Assembly (NCBI GenBank): GCA_039931615.1
Contig: JBDTRR010000028.1
Span: 1 to 64,000 of the forward strand
Source: JAHFUI01 sp039931615
Lineage (GTDB): Bacteria; Acidobacteriota; Vicinamibacteria; Vicinamibacterales; CAVVIG01
Direction of reading: 5' to 3'
DNA: 64,000 nucleotides
Part shown: in pieces, positions 1 through 6,622 of the stretch
Position numbering within the stretch: position 1 is the first letter of the stretch
Layout: the number at the start of each line of letters is the position of its first letter
Translations under genes and position numbers: made by a program
Notes under the pieces: generated by a model
Told to the model about the DNA's origin: nothing
Seen by the model: only the letters and a program-made list of their open reading frames with translations
Database searches by the model: none

Positions 1-1
1 C

Positions 2-88
2 CTGATGGCCGAGCTCCGGATCATCGCGCCGGCGATCGGCCGCAGCATCTGTCTCGAGCCGGTCGCCCGGCGCGGCTGGGGCGCGTAG
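2..88 (+). CDS. C-terminal fragment of an upstream gene (partial)
   Basis: An open frame enters from the left edge and stops at TAG 86-88, leaving about 28 codons that end in RRGWGA. The fragment is too short to identify. It lies upstream of tyrA on the same strand, so another aromatic amino acid gene is possible, but nothing in the residues shows this. Confidence 0.4.
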   Translation: MMAELRIIAPAIGRSICLEPVARRGWGA

Positions 89-99
89 GGGATCCTCGA

Positions 100-262
100 C
101 ATGCGGAATGCGACGTGCAGAATGTCGATGGCAGTCGGTGGGTCAGTCGTCAACCCGGCTGCAATCCGCGTTTTGAAAGCGTTCCGCAGTCTGCATTCTG
201 AAACCATTTCGAAACCTGCATCCTGAAATCATTCCTCAATCCGCATTCTGAAATCATCAATC
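100..262. repeat. AT-richer spacer with short direct and inverted repeats
   Basis: The motif GCATTCTGAAATCAT and close variants (GCATTCTGAAACCAT, GCATCCTGAAATCAT) occur three times between about 190 and 258. The inverse form (GCAGAATG, GCGGAATG) occurs at about 100-125, so the spacer could fold into a long imperfect hairpin. It has the same design as other spacers in this window (1167-1240, 6494-6597, 42568-42632) but a different core sequence. Confidence 0.5.
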
Positions 263-265
263 CAT

Positions 266-1153
266 ATGGAGCTCCCGGTCATTCAACCCGGCCGGCGGCC
301 GGCCGCCCAGCCGCCCGTCTTCCACAAGATCGGCATCGTCGGGCTCGGCCTGATCGGCGGCTCGATCGCGCTGGCGGCGCGGGAGCTCTGGCCCTCGGCG
401 CTGGTCATCGGCGTCGACAGCAAGGACGTGCTCGAGACCGCGATGCGGCTGCACGCGATCGATGTCGCGGCCGACGACCTGATCGTCCTGGCCGACGCCG
501 ACGTCGTCATTCTCGCCGCGCCGGTGCTGCAGAATATCGCGCTGCTCGAGCAGCTCGACGAGAACGTGCGCACCGCCGCGGTGGTGACGGACACGGGCAG
601 CACGAAGCGGGCGATCGTCGATGCGGCGCGGTCGCTGCCGGCGCGGTTCACGTTCGTCGGCGGGCATCCGCTCGGCGGCGCGGCCAAGGGCGGTCTCGAG
701 CACGCCAGGCCGGATCTGTTCACCAACCGGCCGTGGCTGCTGACGCCGATCGGCGACGGCACCGGCGACGCGGTCGATCGGCTGTCGGCGTTCGTCCGGG
801 CGCTCGGCGCCGACCCGCGCATCCTGTCGGTCGCGGCGCACGATCGGCTGCTCGGCTACCTCAGTCATCTGCCGCAGCTGACGGCCAGCGCGCTGATGCA
901 GGTCATCGGCGACGCGGTCGGCGGCGACGGCCTGGCGTTCGCCGGCCGCGGCCTGCTCGATACCACCCGCCTGTCGTCGAGTCCGGCCGATATCTGGAAG
1001 GACATCGCCGCTACCAATGCCGACGAGATCCGCGGCGCGCTCGACGCGTTGATCGCGGTGCTCCAGGATCTCCGCGCCGACCTGGATGATGGGGATCGCC
1101 TCGCCGACGTCTTCGCGGGCGCCAGGCGATGGCGGGAGACGCTGAGCAAGTGA
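266..1153 (+). CDS. tyrA: prephenate dehydrogenase
   Basis: NAD(P)-dependent oxidative decarboxylation of prephenate (or dehydrogenation of arogenate) in tyrosine synthesis; cytoplasmic. The 295-residue protein has a Rossmann nucleotide-binding start (IGIVGLGLIGGS, GxGxxG, near residue 22), the TDTGSTK segment and GGHPLGG motif typical of the TyrA family, and an all-helical C-terminal dimerisation half. Length matches single-domain TyrA with no fused chorismate mutase or ACT domain. The ATG at 266 follows the AT-rich repeat spacer, with no clear Shine-Dalgarno sequence. The upstream gene is cut by the window edge. Family assignment is firm; preference for prephenate over arogenate cannot be told. 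Confidence 0.92.
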   Translation: MELPVIQPGRRPAAQPPVFHKIGIVGLGLIGGSIALAARELWPSALVIGVDSKDVLETAMRLHAIDVAADDLIVLADADVVILAAPVLQNIALLEQLDENVRTAAVVTDTGSTKRAIVDAARSLPARFTFVGGHPLGGAAKGGLEHARPDLFTNRPWLLTPIGDGTGDAVDRLSAFVRALGADPRILSVAAHDRLLGYLSHLPQLTASALMQVIGDAVGGDGLAFAGRGLLDTTRLSSSPADIWKDIAATNADEIRGALDALIAVLQDLRADLDDGDRLADVFAGARRWRETLSK

Positions 1154-1166
1154 GCGCGTGGCTCAA

Positions 1167-1240
1167 GAATTCACAATTCACGATTCACGATTCACGATTC
1201 ACAAGTTGTGAATGGTGAATTTGCCATTGTAAATTCGCCG
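1167..1240. repeat. heptad tandem repeat with palindrome
   Basis: ATTCACG/ATTCACA heptads are repeated from about 1169 to 1202 and run into a perfect 17-bp palindrome at 1197-1213 (ATTCACAA-G-TTGTGAAT). Inverted units (GTGAAT) follow to about 1220. The spacer could form a strong hairpin between tyrA and the CoA-transferase gene, possibly acting as a transcription barrier or a mobile short repeat. Confidence 0.6.
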
Positions 1241-1302
1241 ACGACGTTTTAGCCCGACCCTGATCCCAGCGGCTGGCGCCGGGCTGACTATAATCAGTCG
1301 CC

Positions 1303-1998
1303 ATGGACAAGGTGCTGGAGAGCGCCGCTGCGGCGGTCGCCCTGATTCCTGACGGCGCAACGATCATGATGGGCGGGTTCGGGCTGTGCGGGATTCCCGA
1401 GAATCTGATCACCGCACTGCACGCGCGCGGCACGCGCGGGCTGACCGTCGTCAGCAACAATGCCGGCGTCGACGATTTCGGGATCGGCATCCTGCTGAGA
1501 GCGCGGCAGGTGACGAAGATGATCGCCACCTACGTCGGCGAGAACAAGGAGTTCGAACGCCAGTTCCTGAGCGGCGAGATCGAGGTCGAGCTGGTACCGC
1601 AGGGAACCTTCGCGGAACGGATCCGCGCCGCCGGCGCCGGCGTCGGCGGCTTCTTCACCCCGACGGCCTACGGCACGCTGGCCGCCGAGGGCAAGGAAAC
1701 GCGGGTCATCGACGGCAAACCGCACGTGCTCGAGGCGCCGATTCATGCCGACTTCGCCTTCGTCCGGGCCCGCCGCGGCGATAACGTCGGCAATCTCGTC
1801 TACCACCGCACCGCGCGGAACTTCAATCCGGTGATGGCCACCGCCGCGCGCGTCACCATCGCGGAAGTCGAAGAACTTGTCGCACCAGGCCAGATCGATC
1901 CCGATCACGTCATCACGCCGGGCATCTACGTCCGCCACGTCGTGCGCGGCTCGAACTACGAGAATCGAATCGAGAAGCGGACCACGCGTCAAGACTGA
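1303..1998 (+). CDS. scoA: 3-oxoacid CoA-transferase subunit A
   Basis: Alpha subunit of succinyl-CoA:3-ketoacid (or acetoacetate) CoA-transferase, which moves CoA between a donor acyl-CoA and acetoacetate in ketone-body or short-chain acid use. The 231 residues contain the CoA-transferase I signature near the N-terminus (GGFGLCGIPE, about residues 25-34), the VVSNNAG segment, the GGFFTPT loop and the C-terminal pattern GIYVRHVV...RIEKRTTR. The ATG at 1303 gives the usual family length. The enzyme needs a B subunit carrying the catalytic glutamate; none follows here. Instead there is a 326-bp repeat spacer and then a thiolase, the enzyme that normally follows in acetoacetate metabolism. Confidence 0.9.
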   Translation: MDKVLESAAAAVALIPDGATIMMGGFGLCGIPENLITALHARGTRGLTVVSNNAGVDDFGIGILLRARQVTKMIATYVGENKEFERQFLSGEIEVELVPQGTFAERIRAAGAGVGGFFTPTAYGTLAAEGKETRVIDGKPHVLEAPIHADFAFVRARRGDNVGNLVYHRTARNFNPVMATAARVTIAEVEELVAPGQIDPDHVITPGIYVRHVVRGSNYENRIEKRTTRQD

Positions 1999-2013
1999 AA
2001 CGTTAGAACGGGA

Positions 2014-2262
2014 AACACAACCGCCACGAAGACACAAGAACACGACGGACCGCGAAAACACGAGAACCCGAAAACACGACGGCCACGAAGACACGAAGAA
2101 AGAACTACGCAATACGAAGAAAGAGGACGCTGAAAAAATGGAACACAAAACACGAGAAATAAAGGGGACGAAGAAGCAAAGAGCATGAGCCGAACGATTG
2201 TGCGAAGACGAACGGATACGAATTCAAATGATCTTCTTCGTGACTTCGTGTCTTCGTGGCCA
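2014..2262. repeat. CACGAAGACACGAAG-type inverted repeat element
   Basis: This purine-rich spacer (326 bp between genes) is unlike the flanking GC-rich coding DNA. GGCCACGAAGACACGAAG at about 2081-2098 has its exact inverse at about 2244-2261, with further imperfect copies (CCACGAAGACAC, CGAAAACACGA) from 2027. The centre is A-rich and non-coding. It resembles repeats of this wording that I recall from several bacterial phyla. It sits where the CoA-transferase B subunit would be expected. Confidence 0.6.
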
Positions 2263-2324
2263 AGGACGTCGCCATAACCACGAGAACGCTGGAGCGGGGA
2301 CGTTGCTGAAAACTGGGGCGGATT

Positions 2325-3515
2325 GTGAATGACGACTTCGAGGTCGTGATCCTGGGTGCCTGCCGGACGCCGATCGGCTCGTTCGGCGGGGCGTTGAAGG
2401 ACGTGTCCGCCGTTGATCTCGGAGCGGTGGTGGTCCGCGAGGCGATTGCGCGCTCCGGCGCGGCCAGCGGCGACGTGGGCGACGTCGTGCTCGGTTGTGT
2501 CCTGCAGGCCGGTGCCGGCATGAACGTCGCCCGCCAGGCGGCCCTCAAGGCCGGGCTGCCGGTGGAAGTCCCGGGAGAAACGGTCAATCGGGTCTGCGGC
2601 TCGGGCCTGCAGGCGGTGGTGCATGCGGTTGAAGCGCTGCGGGTCGGCTATGTCGACGTGATGGTCGCCGGCGGCACCGAGTCGATGTCCAACGCGCCGT
2701 ACCTGTTGAAGGGCGCGCGCTGGGGCTACCGGATGGGGCACGCGGAAGCGACCGATTCGCTGCTCGCCGAGGGGCTGACCTGCGCAATCGAGTCGTGCCA
2801 CATGGGCATCACCGCCGAAGAGGTCGCCAGCCGCTACGGGGTGTCGCGCGCCGATCAGGACGCGTTCGCGGCCGAGAGCCAGCGCCGTGCCGCGCAGGCG
2901 ATTCAGGACGGCAGCTTCAGGGCCGAGATCGTGCCGGTCGAGGTGCCGCAGCGCAAGGGTGATCCGCTCCGCGTCGACACCGATGAGTATCCCAGGGCGG
3001 GCACCAGTGCGGCGACGCTCGCCGCGCTGAAGCCGGCGTTCAAGAAGGACGGCACCGTCACCGCCGGCAACGCGTCGGGCATCAACGACGGCGCGGCGGC
3101 GATGGTCGTCACGACCGCCGCCAAGGCGAAGCAGATCGGTACGCCGCCGCTGGCGCGAATCCTGTCCTACGCCTCGACCGGCGTCGATCCGAAGATCATG
3201 GGGATCGGCCCGGTGCCGGCGGTCCGCACGGTGCTGGATCGGGCCGGCCTGCAGCTCGACCAGATCGATCTGTTCGAGCTCAACGAAGCGTTCGCGGCGC
3301 AGTCGCTGGCGGTGATGCGGGAGCTGCACGCCGACCCGGCCAGGGTCAACGTGCTCGGCGGCGCCATCGCACTGGGCCATCCGATCGGCGCGAGCGGCGC
3401 ACGGGTGTTGGCGACGCTGGTCTACTCGCTGCGGGCGAGAAAGCTGCGCTACGGCGTCGCCGCGCTGTGCATCGGCGGCGGCATGGGGATCGCGATGGCA
3501 GTGGAGGCGTTATAG
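2325..3515 (+). CDS. acetyl-CoA C-acyltransferase (thiolase)
   Basis: Condenses or cleaves acyl-CoA units; an acetyl-CoA acetyltransferase-like thiolase II. The 396-residue protein carries the nucleophilic-cysteine motif (NRVCGSGLQA, about residues 87-96), the NEAFAAQS block, the GGAIALGHPIGASG histidine motif and the C-terminal CIGGGMG motif with the second catalytic cysteine. The start is GTG at 2325, which gives the standard thiolase N-terminus (VVILGACRTPIG). With the CoA-transferase A subunit upstream it suggests acetoacetyl-CoA metabolism, or polyhydroxybutyrate or ketone-body use. The 3' end overlaps the next gene by 49 bp in another frame. Confidence 0.93.
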   Translation: MNDDFEVVILGACRTPIGSFGGALKDVSAVDLGAVVVREAIARSGAASGDVGDVVLGCVLQAGAGMNVARQAALKAGLPVEVPGETVNRVCGSGLQAVVHAVEALRVGYVDVMVAGGTESMSNAPYLLKGARWGYRMGHAEATDSLLAEGLTCAIESCHMGITAEEVASRYGVSRADQDAFAAESQRRAAQAIQDGSFRAEIVPVEVPQRKGDPLRVDTDEYPRAGTSAATLAALKPAFKKDGTVTAGNASGINDGAAAMVVTTAAKAKQIGTPPLARILSYASTGVDPKIMGIGPVPAVRTVLDRAGLQLDQIDLFELNEAFAAQSLAVMRELHADPARVNVLGGAIALGHPIGASGARVLATLVYSLRARKLRYGVAALCIGGGMGIAMAVEAL

Positions 3516-3943
3516 CCGTTCGTTTCAAGCGCGGCGTCCTCGAGGCGGTCGCCACGCACGCGCACGACACGCTGCCGGCCGAATGCTGCGGCCTCCTGAT
3601 CGGCAGCGCCAACGACATCGTCGACGCGGTGCGTGCGGATAACCTGTCGGACGATCCCAACCGGTACTGGCTGGACCCGAAGGCCCACATCGCGGCGCGG
3701 CGCGGCGCGCGCGAGCGCGGCCTGGAGGTGGTCGGGTTCTATCACTCGCATCCGCATTCCGAGCCCGAGCCGTCGAGCGCGGACCTGGCAGAAGCCACCT
3801 ATCCCGGCTACCTGTATCTGATTGTCAGGCCGCTGACCGCGGGTGTGAAGGCGCGGCTGTTCCGCCTGGAAGGCGGCGCGTTTTCGGAAGTCGCTGTGAG
3901 CGGCGACTCGGGGCTGGGGCCTGGGGAGGAAGAAGATGCTTAA
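3467..3943 (+). CDS. JAMM/MPN+ (M67 family) metallopeptidase
   Basis: Zinc peptidase of the JAB1/MPN/Mov34 family; bacterial members cleave C-terminal extensions from ubiquitin-like sulfur carriers or act on peptidoglycan or cysteine-adduct substrates. The 158 residues show the catalytic Glu with the CCGLLIG strand (about residues 39-46) and the JAMM zinc motif HSHPHSEPEPSSADL (H-x-H-x(7)-S-x2-D). The only usual start is ATG 3467, which lies 49 bp inside the thiolase gene and gives about 14 basic, non-conserved residues before the domain; the true start may be a rarer codon near 3509. No E1-like or ThiS/MoaD-like partner is adjacent, so the substrate is unknown. Confidence 0.85.
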   Translation: MHRRRHGDRDGSGGVIAVRFKRGVLEAVATHAHDTLPAECCGLLIGSANDIVDAVRADNLSDDPNRYWLDPKAHIAARRGARERGLEVVGFYHSHPHSEPEPSSADLAEATYPGYLYLIVRPLTAGVKARLFRLEGGAFSEVAVSGDSGLGPGEEEDA

Positions 3944-3967
3944 TCCTCTCGAGGCTCGAGCCTTGCC

Positions 3968-4065
3968 GCGGTCCGGCTGAAGCCGGACACTACGGACTGC
4001 GGTCCGGCTGAAGCCGGACACTACGGACTGCGGTCCGGCTGAAGCCGGACACTACGTACTACGGA
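3968..4065. repeat. three tandem 31-bp units each holding the GTCCGGCT/AGCCGGAC palindrome
   Basis: The 18-bp palindrome GTCCGGCTGAAGCCGGAC occurs at 3971-3988, 4002-4019 and 4033-4050, an exact 31-bp period with CACTACGGACTGCG linkers. It is the densest array of the palindrome family seen across the window. It lies between two converging genes, so it could act as a bidirectional terminator or a REP-like element. Confidence 0.85.
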
Positions 4066-4072
4066 AAGCGTC

Positions 4073-4534
4073 CTACCGTCCGAAGTCCGGGCCGCCCTGG
4101 ACTTGAATTGCGGTCGTCGCCGAGGCCACCGCCTTGTCGCGCCGCTTCAGTCGAACCGCCACCTGATAGTAGCCGGCGCGGAAGACATGATCGACCACGT
4201 AGCGCCGCTTGATCTCACTCTTGCCCGCTTCGTAGGGCTGGCAGTCGGCGGTTGATTCCGACTGCGTGCCGTCGCCCCAATCCCATTCGACCGTCGGACA
4301 GTAGTATTCCTCGTAGTCGTTGGGGCCGCCCACCAGTTCGGCGCGCAGTGTCACCTTCGACGGCGACATGCTGATGACCGGCTGCGCCTTCAGCGTCAGC
4401 TTCGGCTTCTTGTCGGCGTCCCGGTCTTTGGCGTCCTTGTCGTCGCGCCGCTGCGCCGTTACCGCAACCGACACGCACATGACGACTGCGAGAGTGAACG
4501 CGTCGGTCTGCCTGGAGCGTCGCCAGATGTTCAT
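4073..4534 (-). CDS. exported PKD-like domain protein
   Basis: A 153-residue protein starting at ATG 4534 (MNIWRRS). A hydrophobic signal segment (about residues 12-27, ending VTAQ) predicts export. A charged linker rich in Lys/Asp follows, then an immunoglobulin-like PKD-type domain (about residues 50-150) with the signature WDWGDGT and a closing strand (VDHVFRAGYYQVAVRLKR). Two cysteines (CPTVEWDW, ADCQPYE) may pair. PKD domains usually mediate protein or carbohydrate contacts outside the cell; no enzyme domain is attached. It converges with the JAMM gene across the 31-bp palindrome array and diverges from pepA. Function unknown. Confidence 0.75.
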   Translation of the reverse strand: MNIWRRSRQTDAFTLAVVMCVSVAVTAQRRDDKDAKDRDADKKPKLTLKAQPVISMSPSKVTLRAELVGGPNDYEEYYCPTVEWDWGDGTQSESTADCQPYEAGKSEIKRRYVVDHVFRAGYYQVAVRLKRRDKAVASATTAIQVQGGPDFGR

Positions 4535-4631
4535 TGCAGGTTCCCAGCGTGAGCGGTTGTTCCGGATTGTATGCTCCGCGCCGGGCAGTGACAAGCTGCA
4601 TCGTCGCGCCGCATCAGCCATAATACGCACG

Positions 4632-6167
4632 ATGGCGACTACACCGTCGATATCCGGGGTGATCCGTTGCACCGGACTGCCGTTCGCAGCAGTCGACGCC
4701 GACATGCTTGTCGTCCCGTGGTTCGAGGACGAGGGCGCCGCGGCCGTCCCTGGCATCGATGCGGCTTCGGGCGGCGATGTGGCGCGGGCGCTCGACGCCA
4801 GGGAGTTCGCCGGCCGGTCATACGACATCTTCACGACCCACGTCACCGACCCGGCCTGGCAAGTCCGGCGGCTGCTGATCGTCGGTGCCGGGAAGCGGTC
4901 GCGGTTCGGCAGCGACATCGCGCGCCGGCTGGCGGTTGCCGTCGGCTTGTGGACGCGCCAGCGCCGCGTCGCCCGCGCCGCTTTCGTGATGCGCGCCGAC
5001 GCCCCCGGCGGCCCCGCGACGGCAGAGATGGCGCAGGCCATCGCCGAAGGCTTGACCCTGGCGGAGTTCGACGGTGCCAGCCACAAAACGCGTGACCACG
5101 AGGTGACGCCGCCGCCGCTGTGGACCATCGTGGCCGCGGCCGCCGGTGGCCCGGCGCCGGAGGCGGTGGACGCGATCTCCCGGGGGCGCGTGCTGGGCGA
5201 GTGCAGCAATCTGGCGCGCGGCCTGGCCAACGAGCCGGGCAACACGCTGACGCCCCGGGAATTCGCCCGGCGTGCGGCGGCGGTGGCGAGCGAGGCCGGC
5301 GTCTCGGTCGAGATTCTCGACGAGGCGGAGATCGCCCGGCTCGGCATGGGGCTGCTGATCGGCGTCGCCCAGGGCAGCGAGGAGCCGCCCAGGATGATCG
5401 TGTTCCGCCACGATCCGCCGGGCGCCCCGGCGACGCCCGTGCTCGGCCTGGTGGGGAAGGGCGTGACCTTCGATACCGGCGGTATTTCAATCAAGCCGGC
5501 CGACGGCATGGAGCGGATGAAGGACGACATGGCCGGCGGCGCCGCGGTGGCCTGCGCGATGCGCGCGATCGCCCTGCTCAAGGCGCCGATCCGCGTCATC
5601 GGCGTCGTGCCGGCGACCGAGAACATGCCGAGCGGACGGGCGATCAAACCTGGCGATGTCCTGACCAGCGCCAGCGGCAAGACGGTCGAAATCATCAATA
5701 CCGACGCCGAGGGGCGCCTGATTCTCGGCGACGGCCTGTGGTACGCGCGGCAGCTCGGCGCCACCCATCTGGTCGATGTCGCGACGCTGACCGGTGCGGT
5801 GGTGGTGGCCCTGGGCCGCAGTACCAGCGGTCTGTTCGGAACGCCGCCGGAGTTCGTCGAACAGGTCCGGCGTGTCGCCGATCGGGCCGGCGACCGCGCC
5901 TGGCCGATGCCGATCTTCGAGGACTATCGCGAACAGTTGAAGAGCGAGATCGCGGATTTCACCAACACCGGCGGCCGGCCGGCCGGCTCGATTACGGCGG
6001 CGCTGTTCATCGGCGAATTTACCGACGGCCTGCCGTGGGTGCACATGGACATTGCCGGCACCGCCTGGGTGGACGACCCCAAGCCCTACCTGCCCAAGGG
6101 CGCCAGCGGTGTCGCCGTCCGCACGCTCGCCGAACTGGCGTTTTCTGACTTCGACGTGCCGAGGTGA
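4632..6167 (+). CDS. pepA: leucyl aminopeptidase (M17)
   Basis: Cytosolic dimetal aminopeptidase releasing N-terminal residues from peptides. From ATG 4632 the product is 511 residues: a variable N-terminal domain (about 1-180) and the M17 catalytic domain. Visible motifs are VGKGVTFDTGGISIKP with the metal- and substrate-binding Lys/Asp, MKDDMAGGAA, and the family signature NTDAEGRL. The frame is open upstream to about 4320, but that part overlaps the divergent PKD gene and is not conserved-looking. The gene ends 4 bp inside the following small membrane protein ORF (GTGA-type overlap), which suggests translational coupling. Confidence 0.95.
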   Translation: MATTPSISGVIRCTGLPFAAVDADMLVVPWFEDEGAAAVPGIDAASGGDVARALDAREFAGRSYDIFTTHVTDPAWQVRRLLIVGAGKRSRFGSDIARRLAVAVGLWTRQRRVARAAFVMRADAPGGPATAEMAQAIAEGLTLAEFDGASHKTRDHEVTPPPLWTIVAAAAGGPAPEAVDAISRGRVLGECSNLARGLANEPGNTLTPREFARRAAAVASEAGVSVEILDEAEIARLGMGLLIGVAQGSEEPPRMIVFRHDPPGAPATPVLGLVGKGVTFDTGGISIKPADGMERMKDDMAGGAAVACAMRAIALLKAPIRVIGVVPATENMPSGRAIKPGDVLTSASGKTVEIINTDAEGRLILGDGLWYARQLGATHLVDVATLTGAVVVALGRSTSGLFGTPPEFVEQVRRVADRAGDRAWPMPIFEDYREQLKSEIADFTNTGGRPAGSITAALFIGEFTDGLPWVHMDIAGTAWVDDPKPYLPKGASGVAVRTLAELAFSDFDVPR

Positions 6168-6487
6168 CATCATCGTCATTCGCGCGCGATGTCACGGTCC
6201 GGCTGAAGCCGGAGACTGCGTCCCGGCGCCTTCTGCCTATTGTCTTGCGTTTTGCCTTTTGCCTCTTGCCTCTGACGACGGCTGCGCAGCAGCCGCCCCC
6301 ATCCCCGCCCCCGCCTCCGATCATCGTCAAGCTGATCGAGCCGGAAAACAACGATCCGATCGGCCTGGCGAACGTGGTGATCGGCGCGCTCGGATTGAGC
6401 GGCGCGCTGGCGTTGGGCGCGATTCTGCTCGGTGTCCTGCTCGCCGGCGTGCTCTTCTACGTCCGCTCGCGCCAGCCGCTGAGGTGA
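6164..6487 (+). CDS. small proline-rich membrane protein
   Basis: A 107-residue product from GTG 6164, overlapping the pepA stop. Residues about 10-18 are encoded by a copy of the dispersed palindrome (from 6195), and residues about 24-38, a hydrophobic signal-like stretch rich in Leu/Phe, come from a TTTTGCC/CTTGCC repeat tract (6228-6275). A Pro run (QQPPPSPPPPP) and then a true-looking transmembrane helix (about residues 75-100, GLSGALALGAILLGVLLAGVL) follow before a basic tail. The C-terminal half looks like a real membrane protein; the N-terminus appears built from repeats, and the native start may have been lost or lie downstream. Function unknown. Confidence 0.5.
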   Translation: MTSSSFARDVTVRLKPETASRRLLPIVLRFAFCLLPLTTAAQQPPPSPPPPPIIVKLIEPENNDPIGLANVVIGALGLSGALALGAILLGVLLAGVLFYVRSRQPLR

Positions 6488-6493
6488 AGACTG

Positions 6494-6597
6494 GAAATTA
6501 GGAATTAGGAATTAGCAATTAGGAATGAATTAGGAATTTGGAATTCGAAATTGCTGTAACGAATTCCTAATTCCTAATTCTCAATTCCTAATTGCAG
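6494..6597. repeat. ATTAGGA heptad array with inverted copy
   Basis: AATTAGG units repeat from about 6496 to 6540, and the inverse TTCCTAA units repeat from about 6561 to 6595, making a long potential stem. A CCTTCC hexamer tract follows at 6603-6624. The same heptad occurs in the spacer at 42568-42632, 36 kb away. It lies between converging genes. Confidence 0.75.
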
Positions 6598-6622
6598 GCA
6601 GCCCCTTCCCCTTCCCCTTCCC

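Noticed and set aside
4320..4631. N-terminal extension of the aminopeptidase
   Set aside because: Overlaps the divergent PKD gene, and the conserved PepA chain begins at ATG 4632.
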